DNA from: Nitrospira sp.
Lineage (GTDB): Bacteria; Nitrospirota; Nitrospiria; Nitrospirales; Nitrospiraceae
DNA: 64,000 nucleotides
Direction: 5' to 3'
NCBI GenBank assembly: GCA_030123625.1
Contig: CP126121.1
Coordinates: forward strand, 639,001 to 703,000
In this document: piece after piece, positions 46,001-58,433 of the stretch
How the letters are laid out: every line of letters starts with the position of its first letter
Position numbering within the stretch: the first letter of the stretch is position 1
The notes under the pieces: model-generated
Told to the model about the DNA's origin: nothing
Database searches by the model: none
The model's input: only the letters and a program-made list of their open reading frames with translations
Position numbers and translations under genes: made by a program

Positions 46001-46450
46001 TATCTTGGGCGCGAAGATCTTACCGCTCAGGTCATGCGGAACGGCTGGTACATTACCGGTGACATCGCCATGTTAGATGATGATGGGTTTCTCACCATCA
46101 CGGACCGGCTGTCGCGATTCTCGAAGATCGGAGGCGAAATGGTTCCCCACGGCAAAGTCGAAGAGGCCTTGCAACAAGCGGCCGGATCCGACACCCAGGT
46201 GTTTGCTGTGACCGGTCTTCCTGACGAGAAAAAAGGAGAGCGTCTGGCCGTCCTCCATACGCTTGAGGAATCCCGCATTCCTCCAATCCTGGAGAAGATC
46301 TCGGCGAGCGGCCTGCCCAATTTATTTATTCCCGGAAAGCACCAGTTCGTCAAGGTCGACGCGTTACCGGTCCTTGGGACCGGCAAGCTCGATTTACGGG
46401 GCGTGAAACGCATTGCGATGGAACGACTGAAGGGAAGTATCGAGTCCTGA
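43004..46450 (+). CDS. aas: Aas-like trifunctional lysophospholipid repair protein: MFS, acyltransferase, acyl-ACP synthetase
   Basis: The 1148-residue fusion starts at MTTSARSETQRLSHPL. Residues 15-420 are a 12-helix MFS (LplT-like) lysophospholipid flippase (QFCGAFNDNAWK). About 430-620 is a PlsC-type acyltransferase with NHVSFVDGF and FPEGQITRTG. About 650-1140 is an AMP-binding acyl-ACP synthetase (IIFSSGSTGEPKGVML, GYGVTECAP, YITGDIAMLDDDGF, GKLD). It takes up lysophospholipids and reacylates them. In E. coli lplT and aas are separate genes; fused forms occur elsewhere. It is translationally coupled to the MutS-like ATPase through ATGA. Confidence 0.93.
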   Translation: MTTSARSETQRLSHPLRGLLIAQFCGAFNDNAWKLMVALLAIRQATAGMPAGPALETVAQTQTAMAFVIFTLPLVLLSLVGGTLADRVSKRTVIISIKVIEVFLMAAGMLALRLNPAGGVLPLVVLCGMGAHSALFSPSKYGILPELIPHERLAVGNGLLEMWTFAAILTGTAAGGFLLQIAGEQTWLAPLALTGLSVIGLITALSIPHVSPARTAGGVGATLQGAWAAIQSERMLRMAVPMEVMFWTIASLFGQNVLVYAKAVLHLSDAMSGLPLTILSVGIGIGALLVGRLSRNRVEYGLIPLGAIGVFLTLLSLGILAPPLAGTFLMMGILGIASSFIFVPLNAILQWKSPSNRRGAVISFSNTCVFTGILMGSLVGGSLANAGLSTTGIFLAAAAMTVGGIGWALWFLPDTLIRLVLVILTNTLYRLRIIGQSHVPQSGGALLVPNHVSFVDGFLLIAALDRPVRFVVDSQYTEQPIFKPFMKALGVIPISSHGGLRVVLKALRDAGAAIDKGELVCIFPEGQITRTGTLLPFRRGFERVVKGRTAPIIPVHLDRVWGSIFSFNHGRFLWKIPERFPYPVTVSFGAPLPPNTTVHELRGKIRELGEAAWQLRKPSRRPLHREFIRSMRRYPFRLAMADQNRPHVSSLQALIGSIVLARTLQPYWEGQQRVGVLLPPTVAAALVNVAAPLCGKTIVNLNYTVGKSGLEAAVELADLRTVVTSHAFVEKAKLELPDGPSMIWLEDVAKTIGLRQKVPAALLALFAPCRVIERACGQTTPLTPDSMATIIFSSGSTGEPKGVMLSHFNIDANSQGAMQVLHFYQNERVLGILPFFHSFGYMVFWFVMSNNAAMIFHPSPLDVAAIGELIRRYRITFIVTTPTFLQLYSRRCTPEQFSSVRVILTGAEKLPARLAEAVEDKFGIGPIEGYGVTECAPVIAVNCPDFRAAGYYQPASRRGTVGQPLPGVSVRIVDPDSDAPLPTGTPGMLLVKGPNVMNGYLGREDLTAQVMRNGWYITGDIAMLDDDGFLTITDRLSRFSKIGGEMVPHGKVEEALQQAAGSDTQVFAVTGLPDEKKGERLAVLHTLEESRIPPILEKISASGLPNLFIPGKHQFVKVDALPVLGTGKLDLRGVKRIAMERLKGSIES

Positions 46451-46483
46451 GGTCCGCGAGGCGACGAATAAGCGACTGTGTTG

Positions 46484-47665
<1,182 letters not shown>

Positions 47666-47667
47666 GA

Positions 47668-48189
47668 CCGATCTATCGGGCGCTGGCGCAACGGAGATTA
47701 CCCTTCTTGAGCCATGTCGGCTACGAATTCAGTCTGATCGGCAAGGACCAATCGCTCGGAGATCCCGATTGGCTCCGCCCGGCATTGGAAGAAGGAGTGA
47801 CCGTCATCGCGGCCCATGCCTGCAGTTACGGCCTCATGTTTTATGAAAAATTCATTCCGACTTTCCGGGATTTGTGCACGCGTTATTTAAACTTCTATGC
47901 CGACATTTCCGCCCTCACCCATCCGCATCGATTGAAGATGCTGTTGTATCTTCGGCATCACCCGGGGCTTCAATCCCGTCTCCTCTTTGGAACCGACTAT
48001 CCACTGTCGGTCTTCCATGTGGCAGCCTGGGGACGCGTCGGCTTCAGCACGTTGTGGAACATGATTCGTACAAAGAACCGCTTCGATCGGCAAGTTACGG
48101 TCTGTGAAGGGCTCAATCTTTGTTTTCGCTCGCTCGGAGACATGCTGCAGGCTCAGCGACTCGTGGAGACGACCGGTGAAGGATCGTGA
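47668..48189 (+). pseudogene. Amidohydrolase fragment, 5' end lost at the IS110 element
   Basis: The frame reads PIYRALAQRRLPFLSHVGYE, then VIAAHACSYGL, YADISALTHP and LLFGTDYPLSVF. These match the C-terminal half of an amidohydrolase_2 metal enzyme, with a His and the catalytic Asp of FGTDYP. The first half, including the metal-binding HxH, is absent: the frame ends at the IS110 boundary and nothing on the far side continues it. Insertion with deletion, or recombination between two elements, is inferred. Confidence 0.8.
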
Positions 48190-48225
48190 CGTGACGAATA
48201 TGAATAAGAGACCGTTCGTCCCTAG

Positions 48226-48263
48226 AATAAGAAAAGGGCCGTCCCTCGGAGAAGGACGGCCCT
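48226..48263 (-). terminator. Intrinsic terminator of the lipoprotein gene
   Basis: A 10-bp stem (48235-48244 with 48254-48263) is followed on the minus strand by TTTTCTTATTC. It lies 28 bp past the lipoprotein stop. Confidence 0.8.
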
Positions 48264-48290
48264 GTGATGCTGCAAAGACATGCGGATCGG

Positions 48291-48977
48291 CTACGGACTG
48301 ACTGAGATCCGATCCTTGATCAGGTCGAAGGTTTCTTTAGGAACCACGTTTTTCGCCACCAATTCACCCTTCACGCGATAGGGGCGATTGCTTACGATGC
48401 GATCGGCCTCATCTTGCTTCAATCCGAGAAAGAGGATCATGTCGTTTGCTGAAACCTTATTAATGTTCATCGCCGCCGAAGCCGCTGCCTGAGGAGCCGT
48501 CGCAGTTCCTGGCGAAGCCTGGCTTGGAGCCACGGTCGCCGTTTGAGGCGGCACCCCGGCATTGGAACGATCTTTGAGCTCCTTTTGGTAACGGGCGACC
48601 AGTGATTTCAGCGTGTCGTTATGGCGTTTCACGTCCTGATATTCCTGCCGCACGTTCTTATTCTGCGCCGATAACGCTTTGACTTTATCCTCGAGTTCCT
48701 TGGTTCGTCCTTCGATCGCGCCCCGCTCCGCGTCGCGTCCGTGCTCAACGCGCTGGAGTTCATCGCGGGCCGCTTGCGCCTCATTCCCGAACTTCACGTT
48801 CAGTTCTTTGAGGGTTCGGACCTGTTGCTCCATGGCGCTCTTCTGTTGGCGGGTTTTCTCCAGTTCCATTTTAACGTTGTCTGCCTCGGCCAACGCGTCT
48901 TGGTATTTCTTGTTGGATACGCACCCCGTGGTCAACACCGCCCCAACCAACACTATCGCCGTCCACTCGCGTCTCAT
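48291..48977 (-). CDS. Coiled-coil lipoprotein with C-terminal helix-hairpin-helix-like domain
   Basis: The 228-residue protein starts at MRREWTAIVLVGAV, with GGAGGGAGG upstream. The lipobox is LTTGC (Cys about 19). A long coiled coil (about 25-135) is followed by a Pro/Ala/Thr linker (about 140-168). A C-terminal domain INKVSANDMILFLGL to IKDRIS resembles the ComEA-type helix-hairpin-helix, which can bind DNA but also appears in envelope proteins. The role is unknown. Outer- or inner-membrane anchoring with a periplasmic coiled coil suggests a spacer or peptidoglycan-associated function. Confidence 0.75.
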   Translation of the reverse strand: MRREWTAIVLVGAVLTTGCVSNKKYQDALAEADNVKMELEKTRQQKSAMEQQVRTLKELNVKFGNEAQAARDELQRVEHGRDAERGAIEGRTKELEDKVKALSAQNKNVRQEYQDVKRHNDTLKSLVARYQKELKDRSNAGVPPQTATVAPSQASPGTATAPQAAASAAMNINKVSANDMILFLGLKQDEADRIVSNRPYRVKGELVAKNVVPKETFDLIKDRISVSP

Positions 48978-49272
48978 GCGACCCTCCCTCCATCCAATCC
49001 AAACCCTACGGTTTGCCTGTGTATGATGTGGAACATCACTTCCCCTCGGCTGCAACCGTAGTTCTCCGATTTCTTTCACTTGTGTGTATGCCAACACCCA
49101 GACGTTGTCAACATATTTGCTTTTGTGGGAACTGATTCAGTTCCAATACATTATGGCAACGCCTGTGCTTGACGGATTGTCGTCGCTCTGTGATCATCGC
49201 TCACATTCTACCAAAGATGGCCGTAAAGGTTGAACCTCGCTCACTATTCTAAATCCTAACCATGGTGTACGC

Positions 49273-50148
49273 ATGAATGAATGGGGCCCAACGCTCGCAG
49301 TGATACTGGGAATCGTCGAAGGACTCACTGAGTTCTTGCCCGTCTCGTCCACGGGGCATCTCATCCTGGTCGGCCATGCTCTCGGCTTCACCGGAGACGT
49401 GGCAGCCAATGCGGAAATCTCCATCCAGCTGGGTGCGATTCTTGCCGTCATCGTCTTTGAGCGGGAGAAAATCGGGCGGCTTCTGTCCGGCGCCTGGCAG
49501 GAACAGAAAGCGTTGCGCGCAGCTTCGGCAAACCGGCCTCGTGCCGCATGGTCCGACCGCGTCAAGGCCTCCATGCGCAGCCACCCCAATTTATGGTTCT
49601 TGCTGGGACTCGGAATCGCCTTCATGCCGGCGGCCATACTCGGCCTGTTGGCTCATGGGTGGATCAAATCGTATTTGTTCACTCCCCAAACAGTGGCGGC
49701 GACTTCGATCCTCGGGGGTGTCATCATCCTCATCGTTGAAGCCAAGAAACGAACCGGCCATACGATGAGCCTGGATCAGGTGTCGGCGGTCCATGCCTTT
49801 TGGATCGGCCTGGCACAATGCGCCTCTCTGATTCCTGGTATGTCCCGCTCCGGCTCAACCATCATCGGAGGCCTGCTCGCCGGGCTCGACCGAAAAGTAG
49901 CCACGGAATATTCCTTTTTTCTCGCGCTCCCGACCATCATCGCAGCCACAGTCTATGAAACATGGAAGGCACGGGGCGCGTTTACCGACCAGGATTTTTT
50001 GGCGCTTGGCCTCGGCATGCTCGTCTCATTCCTGGTGGCCTGGGCCGTGATCGCCGCTTTTTTGACCTATGTCCAACGGCACACCTTGCGCGTCTTTGCG
50101 TACTATCGTATTATTCTCGGGATTTTGGTCATCTTGGTCGTCCGCTGA
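49273..50148 (+). CDS. uppP: Undecaprenyl-diphosphatase
   Basis: The 291-residue protein has about eight membrane helices and the signatures EGLTEFLPVSSTGHLIL and PGMSRSGSTI. It dephosphorylates undecaprenyl diphosphate to recycle the lipid carrier of cell-wall synthesis and gives bacitracin resistance. It is followed 12 bp later by a DUF2024 gene. Confidence 0.96.
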   Translation: MNEWGPTLAVILGIVEGLTEFLPVSSTGHLILVGHALGFTGDVAANAEISIQLGAILAVIVFEREKIGRLLSGAWQEQKALRAASANRPRAAWSDRVKASMRSHPNLWFLLGLGIAFMPAAILGLLAHGWIKSYLFTPQTVAATSILGGVIILIVEAKKRTGHTMSLDQVSAVHAFWIGLAQCASLIPGMSRSGSTIIGGLLAGLDRKVATEYSFFLALPTIIAATVYETWKARGAFTDQDFLALGLGMLVSFLVAWAVIAAFLTYVQRHTLRVFAYYRIILGILVILVVR

Positions 50149-50160
50149 AAGGAGTTGTTC

Positions 50161-50421
50161 ATGTCTTCCGATACGCTTCATGTCTACGATACGTGGGTCA
50201 ACGGCAAGAGCGGTCGCATTCACTTCGATGTCATGACGACGGATGAAGCCACCGCCCTCAAACTCGCCAAAGAGTACCTGATCAGCATCGGGGAACCGGA
50301 TGCGACGGTGACGACGAAAGAATGCCAATTCTGTCACAGCGAACCGCTGTTCATGTTCTCGGCGGAGCAGCAAAAACAAGCCAAAGAAAAAGGCGGATTT
50401 ATCGTCCGAATGCCGGCCTAG
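50161..50421 (+). CDS. DUF2024 family protein
   Basis: The 86-residue protein starts at MSSDTLHVYDTWVNG, with AAAGGAG upstream. The pattern HFDVMTTD, AKEYLISIGE and ECQFCHSEP is the DUF2024 signature. The CxxC pair could bind a metal. Function is unknown. It is probably co-transcribed with uppP. Confidence 0.85.
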   Translation: MSSDTLHVYDTWVNGKSGRIHFDVMTTDEATALKLAKEYLISIGEPDATVTTKECQFCHSEPLFMFSAEQQKQAKEKGGFIVRMPA

Positions 50422-50431
50422 CCCGAGTTTA

Positions 50432-50473
50432 GTGTTGAGTTTTGAGTTCAACTCAGCACCCACAACTCAACAC
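50432..50473. terminator. Inverted repeat between convergent genes
   Basis: GTGTTGAGTT (50432-50441) pairs with AACTCAACAC (50464-50473), with a smaller TTGAGTT/AACTCAG pairing inside. It lies between the convergent DUF2024 and lspA genes, so it may be a bidirectional stop or a degenerate repeat family member. Confidence 0.4.
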
Positions 50474-50490
50474 GAAAAGTCCTCACTGTA

Positions 50491-51015
50491 TTACGGGACG
50501 GAAGAGGTCTCGGAGGCAGTGGGAGGTTCGGCTCGTTTCTCAAAGGCGAAGTGAATGATCAGGACGATCACTCCGACGGTGATCGCAGAATCCGCTACAT
50601 TGAACGCAGGCCAGTGATAATTTTCGACATAGACATCCAAAAAGTCGATCACTTCTCCGAACCGCAGCCGATCGACGAGGTTGCCGATTGCGCCGCCGAG
50701 AATTCCCGCAACACTGACCCGGCCCATCCAATCCTGTTCCGGCATCCGTAACAAAATCGTGCCCAGCAGCCCAAGGGCAAAGATCGACGTCACCCCAAAG
50801 AAGACCATCCGAAACGCGTTGCTGCTCCCGGCCAAGAGGCCGAATGCCGCCCCGGGATTTCGGATATACGTCAGGCTGAAGAGGTTAGGGATGACGGAGA
50901 TCGATTCATGGAGCCGCATGGTTTGCATGATCTGCTGTTTGGTCAGCTGATCAAGAAAAATGATGCCGCCGGTCACCGACGCGAGCGCCAGATTGCGAAG
51001 GCCTGACGCACTCAA
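50491..51015 (-). CDS. lspA: Lipoprotein signal peptidase
   Basis: The 174-residue inner-membrane aspartyl protease cleaves prolipoproteins. Motifs are [33 protein letters not shown] and [11 protein letters not shown], with catalytic Asp in GNLVDR and NVADS. The start is placed at TTG 51013-51015, because GGAGG stands seven bases before it and the TTG shares bases with the ileS stop (TTGA), giving coupled translation. An ATG 18 bases upstream has no ribosome-binding site. Confidence 0.93.
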   Translation of the reverse strand: MSASGLRNLALASVTGGIIFLDQLTKQQIMQTMRLHESISVIPNLFSLTYIRNPGAAFGLLAGSSNAFRMVFFGVTSIFALGLLGTILLRMPEQDWMGRVSVAGILGGAIGNLVDRLRFGEVIDFLDVYVENYHWPAFNVADSAITVGVIVLIIHFAFEKRAEPPTASETSSVP

Positions 51016-53825
51016 CGGATCGCCTCCACGCATCGATCGCACAGTGTTGGGTGAGCGGCATCCTTGCCGACCGCTTCGCGATAGTTCCAGCAACGTTCGC
51101 ACTTACGATGCGTCGACTTGGTCACCGAGACGGTGAAATCGGTTGTCGCATCGGGCCGTTGTTCGACGGTTACCTGCGATACAATAAATAACGCGCCCAA
51201 GTCCGCACGTGCGACGTTCAGCCATTGACCGGTCGGCACATCGGTTGTGAGATGAACATGGGCTTCGAGCGAGGAGCCGATGACTTTCTCACGGCGCCGC
51301 TCCTCCAGAACGCCTTGCACCTGCGTACGATATTTCAGCAGCCGCTCCCATCGCTCGGCCAGCTTCGCATCGGCCCAAGCCGGATCGGGATCGGGAAACG
51401 CGGCGAGATGCACGCTCGCCGTTCCCGCCCCTCCCGGTACCTGCACGGCCAACGTCCTCCAAATTTCATCCGCCGTAAAACTCAACACCGGCGCCATGAG
51501 TTTTGCCATAGCCACAACGATGTCGTACAGGACGGTCTGAGAGCTGCGACGCTCCTGTGCGTCCTGGCGGAACGTATAAAGCCGGTCTTTCAGAATGTCG
51601 AGATAGACGGCGCTCAAATCGACGGAGCAGAAGTTGTTCAATGCGTGAAAGATCGTGTGAAACTCAAAGTCTTCATAGGCTCGCCGCACTTTCGTGATCA
51701 GTTCCCCGAGACGCAACAACGCCCATCGATCCAGGTCCGGCAGTTTTCCATGGGGGACACGATGCGTTGCCGGATTGAAATCGTACAGATTGCTCAGCAA
51801 GAAGCGGGACGTATTGCGGATCTTCCGATAGGCTTCGATCAGATGATTCAGGATTTCCTGTGAGATGCGGAGATCTTCACGATAGTCTTGGGCCGCCACC
51901 CAAAGCCGGAGGATTTCCGCACCGGACTGTTTGATGACGTCCTGTGGCGCGACCACATTCCCGGCCGACTTGGACATCTTTTTACCCTGCCCGTCCACGA
52001 CAAAGCCATGGGTCAATACCGCCTGATAGGGTGCCCGATGATCGGTCGTGACCCCGGCCAGTAAGGCGCTATGGAACCAACCGCGGTGTTGGTCGGAGCC
52101 TTCAAGATACAAGTCAGCCGGCCACCACTTCCTCGGTTTCAGCACAGCTGCGTAACTGACGCCAGATTCAAACCATACATCGAGAATGTCATGTTCTTTT
52201 TCAAACTGGGTTCCTCCGCACTTTCGACATGTCGTTCCAGCAGGGAGCAAATCAAGCGCGGACCGTTCAAACCAGACGTCGGCCCCTTTGGATTCCATCA
52301 ATGCTGCGACATGTTCGATCACGACAGGGTCGGCAAGGACATCATGACAGGTCTTACAAGTGAACCCAGGAATCGGCACCCCCCATACCCGCTGGCGCGA
52401 TAGGCACCAGTCCGGCCGGTTTTCGATCATGCCGAAAATCCGATCACGACCATAGCTTGGAATCCATCGAACCTGTTCAATCTCCGCTAGGGCCTCCCGC
52501 CGCAAATCATTTATCTCCATGGACACAAACCACTGTTCAGTCGCACGAAAGATCACCGGGCTCTTGCACCGCCAACAGTGAGGATATGCATGGCTCAGCG
52601 AACCATGTCCGAGCAAGCGCCCATTCGCCTGCAGATAGTCGACGATTTTTGGATTGGCCTTCAAGACATGTTGGCCGGCGAACTCCTTCACGACCGACGT
52701 GAACCGTCCAGCGTTGTCGACCGGAGCCAGGATTTCGAGACGCTCGCCGGGTGAAGCCTTGGCGTTGTACTCGAGTACGAGGAGATAGTCCTCCATACCG
52801 TGTCCTGGCGCAATGTGGACACAGCCGGTTCCTTGCTCGAGAGTCACAAAGTCACCGAGCAGAATCGGTGACAGGCCGGTAGACAACGGACGTTGCGTCT
52901 CCAACCCCTCGAAGCCCTCCCCGCCTTTCCTCACTCCCAACACCCGATAGTCTTCGAACTGGCAAGCTTTGGCCACGCTCTCGATCAACTTCTCGGCCAT
53001 AACTAAAATTTCATCGCCCACCTGCAAGAATGCATAGTTGATGTCGCGATGAAGGCAGACCGCTTGATTGGCTGGCAGTGTCCAGGGCGTCGTTGTCCAG
53101 ATAACGATTGAGATCAGCTTCACCCCTTCCGGAAAGAAAATACCAGGGAAAGTCTTGCCGAGAGCGGATGGTGAGGTGACGACCGGGAACTTCACATAGA
53201 TCGATGGAGAGGTGTGGTCATCGTACTCGACCTCCGCTTCCGCCAGCGCCGTCTGGTCCTGCGTACACCAGAGCACCGGTTTCAGGCCTTTGTAGACTCC
53301 GCCACGCTCAACAAATTTCCCAAACTCACGAATAATCGTGGCTTCATAGCTTGGCGTCATGGTGAGGTAAGGACGCTCCCATTCTCCCAATACTCCGAGC
53401 CGTTTGAATTCATCTCGTTGAATATCGACGTACTTTTCGGCATAGGCACGGCAGAGTTTGCGGATCTCCGAGACAGCCAAGTTTTTTTTCTTCTCACCAA
53501 GCTCCTTCATCACTTGATGTTCGATCGGCAAACCGTGACAATCCCAACCCGGCACGTACGGCGCCTGAAAACCGGCCATGGTCTTAGACTTCACGATGAT
53601 ATCTTTCAAAATCTTGTTCAATGCGTGCCCGATGTGGATACGGCCGTTGGCATACGGAGGGCCGTCGTGGAGCACATACCGAGGCCGTCCATGCCCCATC
53701 GCCTGAATTTGCTCGTAGAGCTTCTGTTGCTCCCACCAGGCCAACATTTCAGGCTCGCGCTGCGGCAGATTGGCCTTCATCGGAAAATCGGTTTTCGGAA
53801 GATTGAGCGTTGATTTGTAATCCAT
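51012..53825 (-). CDS. ileS: Isoleucyl-tRNA synthetase
   Basis: The 937-residue class I synthetase starts at [21 protein letters not shown] appears in [15 protein letters not shown] and KMSKS in [16 protein letters not shown]. The editing domain includes [10 protein letters not shown]. The C-terminal zinc site is CERCWNY to CDRC, typical of the bacterial type. It is coupled to lspA, as in many bacteria. Confidence 0.97.
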   Translation of the reverse strand: MDYKSTLNLPKTDFPMKANLPQREPEMLAWWEQQKLYEQIQAMGHGRPRYVLHDGPPYANGRIHIGHALNKILKDIIVKSKTMAGFQAPYVPGWDCHGLPIEHQVMKELGEKKKNLAVSEIRKLCRAYAEKYVDIQRDEFKRLGVLGEWERPYLTMTPSYEATIIREFGKFVERGGVYKGLKPVLWCTQDQTALAEAEVEYDDHTSPSIYVKFPVVTSPSALGKTFPGIFFPEGVKLISIVIWTTTPWTLPANQAVCLHRDINYAFLQVGDEILVMAEKLIESVAKACQFEDYRVLGVRKGGEGFEGLETQRPLSTGLSPILLGDFVTLEQGTGCVHIAPGHGMEDYLLVLEYNAKASPGERLEILAPVDNAGRFTSVVKEFAGQHVLKANPKIVDYLQANGRLLGHGSLSHAYPHCWRCKSPVIFRATEQWFVSMEINDLRREALAEIEQVRWIPSYGRDRIFGMIENRPDWCLSRQRVWGVPIPGFTCKTCHDVLADPVVIEHVAALMESKGADVWFERSALDLLPAGTTCRKCGGTQFEKEHDILDVWFESGVSYAAVLKPRKWWPADLYLEGSDQHRGWFHSALLAGVTTDHRAPYQAVLTHGFVVDGQGKKMSKSAGNVVAPQDVIKQSGAEILRLWVAAQDYREDLRISQEILNHLIEAYRKIRNTSRFLLSNLYDFNPATHRVPHGKLPDLDRWALLRLGELITKVRRAYEDFEFHTIFHALNNFCSVDLSAVYLDILKDRLYTFRQDAQERRSSQTVLYDIVVAMAKLMAPVLSFTADEIWRTLAVQVPGGAGTASVHLAAFPDPDPAWADAKLAERWERLLKYRTQVQGVLEERRREKVIGSSLEAHVHLTTDVPTGQWLNVARADLGALFIVSQVTVEQRPDATTDFTVSVTKSTHRKCERCWNYREAVGKDAAHPTLCDRCVEAIR

Positions 53826-53917
53826 AGGCAATGGGACCCGGACATTCACCGGATGATCATACGGGATCGATGGACTATACCGGAATGGCGGGCGAGGTAC
53901 CAGTCCTTACCCTTCTT

Positions 53918-54043
53918 GCGGGATCGTCAAAAACGTCTTCCAGCAAGGCCGCAGCGAGCGAAAGCCCGAGGCGTACAGGTTTGCGTACGTTGAGGGTTTG
54001 AGCGACGCGAGAACGCAGCTGGAGGCGTTTTTGACGATCCCGC
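53918..54043. repeat. 126-bp palindromic repeat element abutting nadA
   Basis: Perfect 18-bp terminal inverted repeats (53918-53935 with 54026-54043, GCGGGATCGTCAAAAACG) enclose an imperfect inner hairpin, with CGTAC/GTACG near its apex. The last base coincides with the first base, on the plus strand, of the nadA stop codon. It resembles a REP or MITE-type interspersed element without its own gene and may act as the nadA transcript end. Confidence 0.85.
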
Positions 54044-55146
54044 TAACTGATGGCCATCATACGGTCAAGCGCAACCTTCGCCCAGCGTTTATCGTCTTCC
54101 GGCACCACAATACGGTTGACGACCTGGCCTTCGGCTAGATTCTCCATCGCCCAGCAGAGGTGCGCCGCATCGATTCGGAACATGGTGGCACACTGACAGA
54201 CTGTAGATGATAGGAAGAACACTTTCTTGTCAGTGAGTTCGTGTTTCAGTCGATTGACGAGATTCAATTCCGTCCCAATCGCCCACGTCGTGCCGGCCGG
54301 CGCGGCGGTCACCGTGCGGATGATGAACTCGGTCGATCCGATGAGATCCGCCTTATTGACCACGTCTTCGTGACATTCCGGATGCACAATGACCTTGCCG
54401 TCCGAGTACTGCCTGCGGAAGTGATCCACATGGACCGGTTGAAACATCTGATGGACGCTGCAATGACCTTTCCATAAGATCAGTCTGGCTCGTTTGATGG
54501 CGTCCTTGGTATTCCCGCCGTTGGGTTGATAGGGATCCCACACGATCATCTGTTCGCGCGGAATGCCCATCTTGTTCGCCGTATTGCGGCCCAAATGCTC
54601 ATCAGGAAAGAAGAGAATTTTTTCCCGCCTGGCCCAGCACCATTCAATCACGGCTTTGGCATTGGAGGACGTGCAGGTGATTCCCCCATGCTCGCCACAA
54701 AACGCCTTGAGCACCGCCGCGGAGTTGACATAGACCGCCGGCATCACGGTATCTTCCACGGGAACCACACGCCCCAACGTTTCCCAGCACTGGTCAACCT
54801 GTTCAATCGCCGCCATATCGGCCATTGAACAACCCGCAGCCATGTCCGGCAAAATGACTGTTTGTTGAGAGCGGCTGAGGATATCCGCCGTCTCGGCCAT
54901 AAAGTGCACGCCACAAAAGACGATGTAAGGGCGTTCGGACCGTTCGGCGGCCAATTTCGCCAACAACAGCGAGTCGCCGCGAAAGTCGGCATGCTGGATG
55001 ACTTCGTCCCGCTGGTAATTATGGCCCAAGATCATCACCCGTTCACCAAGCGTGCTCTTCGCCGCTGTCGTTCGGCGATATAATTCTTCTGCCGATTGCG
55101 TCTGGTACTCGGTGATTGGCCTCGCGAATGTCGCAGTCGCCGTCAC
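54043..55146 (-). CDS. nadA: Quinolinate synthase
   Basis: The 367-residue enzyme condenses iminoaspartate with dihydroxyacetone phosphate to quinolinate for NAD synthesis. The 4Fe-4S cysteines are in IVFCGVHFM, VHPECHEDV and STVCQCATM, and MILGHNYQRDEV is the N-terminal signature. It stands alone, with nadB and nadC not in the window. Confidence 0.96.
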   Translation of the reverse strand: MTATATFARPITEYQTQSAEELYRRTTAAKSTLGERVMILGHNYQRDEVIQHADFRGDSLLLAKLAAERSERPYIVFCGVHFMAETADILSRSQQTVILPDMAAGCSMADMAAIEQVDQCWETLGRVVPVEDTVMPAVYVNSAAVLKAFCGEHGGITCTSSNAKAVIEWCWARREKILFFPDEHLGRNTANKMGIPREQMIVWDPYQPNGGNTKDAIKRARLILWKGHCSVHQMFQPVHVDHFRRQYSDGKVIVHPECHEDVVNKADLIGSTEFIIRTVTAAPAGTTWAIGTELNLVNRLKHELTDKKVFFLSSTVCQCATMFRIDAAHLCWAMENLAEGQVVNRIVVPEDDKRWAKVALDRMMAIS

Positions 55147-55315
55147 AATATTCCTCCTCCCGTAAGGGAATTCATTCTACGATAGCCCCCCTCCACAATC
55201 AACGAATGGCCCTATGAGGAAAAGTCCTAGTCGGCCGCCCCAAATGATAGTAGACAGAATGGGTCTAATAGCCGATTGACTTGGCTCATCTCCGAGGAAT
55301 ACGATCAGCACCAAT

Positions 55316-55415
55316 AGCTAGAGCTAGGGGGGCCTTGAGGCTGAGAGTCCGAACGATCGGACGACCCTCACAACCTGAACTGGGTAATACCAGCGTAGGG
55401 AAGCCGGACGACAGC
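55316..55415 (+). promoter_or_regulatory. TPP riboswitch (THI element)
   Basis: GGCTGAGAGTC and the conserved 3' block with CAACCTGAACTGGGTAATAC and CAGCGTAGGGAA match the thiamine pyrophosphate riboswitch. It lies about 115 bp before thiC and should switch off thiC-thi4 when TPP is abundant. Confidence 0.95.
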
Positions 55416-55426
55416 GGATCGTGTGA

Positions 55427-57460
<2,034 letters not shown>

Positions 57461-57544
57461 TCGTTATTTGTTAAACGTTAAACGTACGAATAGTATGTAT
57501 GATTCACAGGTCAACGATTCACGGTTACGATGAACGAGGTTGCA

Positions 57545-58345
57545 ATGCCTAAGCCACGACCTGCACCGTTGCGAGAACGAGATATCACCCGGCAGATCGC
57601 TCGGGAATACTATAAAGAATTTGATCAACTGATCGAAAGCGACGTGATCATCGTCGGTGCGGGACCATCCGGGCTTATTTGTGCACGCGATGTGGCCGCA
57701 ATGGGATTTCGCACCGTCCTCATCGAGCAAAGCCTGGCCCTCGGTGGTGGATTTTGGTCCGGCGGGTATCTCATGAACAAGGCCACCATCTGCGAGCCGG
57801 CCAATGAAATTCTCGAAGAGATCGGCGTGCCTTGTAAGCGGATCAAAGAGTGTGAAGGGATGTATATGGTCGATCCACCGCACGCGACAGGAGCCTTGAT
57901 TGCTGCCGCGTACAATGCCGGCGCCAAGACCATGAATCTCACGCGCGTGGTCGATTTGATCCTGCGCAATGACGGCCTTTTGGAAGGAGTCGTCGTCAAC
58001 AGCACCACCGCCGAAATGGCAGGTCATGATATCATCCATGTCGATCCCATCGCCCTTGAGAGCAAGATCGTGGTCGATGCCACCGGCCACGATGCTGTGC
58101 TGGTCGAACTCCTTCACAAACGGAACCTGTATAATAAGGTCCCGGGAAACGGTGCCATGTGGGTCGCACGGTCCGAAGAAGAGGTGATGGATCGTACGGG
58201 AGAAGTGTATCCCAATTGCTTCGTTATCGGATTGGCCGTCGCCGCCGTCTATGGTACCCCAAGAATGGGCCCGGCCTTCGGCTCGATGCTGCTGTCCGGA
58301 CGATATGGGGCGGAATTGATTAGGAAGAAATTGAAACAGGAGTAA
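57545..58345 (+). CDS. thi4: Thi4-family thiazole synthase, sulfide-dependent type
   Basis: The 266-residue protein uses ATG 57545, with GAGG five bases upstream (ATG 57530 is an alternative). The dinucleotide-binding motif is VIIVGAGPSGLICARD, followed by GGGFWSGGYLMNKA and DATGHDAVLVELL. At the position of the yeast suicide cysteine the sequence is GHDIIHVDP. The histidine there marks the multi-turnover form that takes sulfur from sulfide, as in methanogens. It makes the thiazole moiety of thiamine from NAD and glycine, complementing ThiC and ThiD. Confidence 0.93.
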   Translation: MPKPRPAPLRERDITRQIAREYYKEFDQLIESDVIIVGAGPSGLICARDVAAMGFRTVLIEQSLALGGGFWSGGYLMNKATICEPANEILEEIGVPCKRIKECEGMYMVDPPHATGALIAAAYNAGAKTMNLTRVVDLILRNDGLLEGVVVNSTTAEMAGHDIIHVDPIALESKIVVDATGHDAVLVELLHKRNLYNKVPGNGAMWVARSEEEVMDRTGEVYPNCFVIGLAVAAVYGTPRMGPAFGSMLLSGRYGAELIRKKLKQE

Positions 58346-58433
58346 ACCGGTCAAAGGTCATCGGTCACTGGTCATTGGTATGAATGGTGAGCTCATGACC
58401 AATGACTATTGACTAATGACATATGTTACACAC

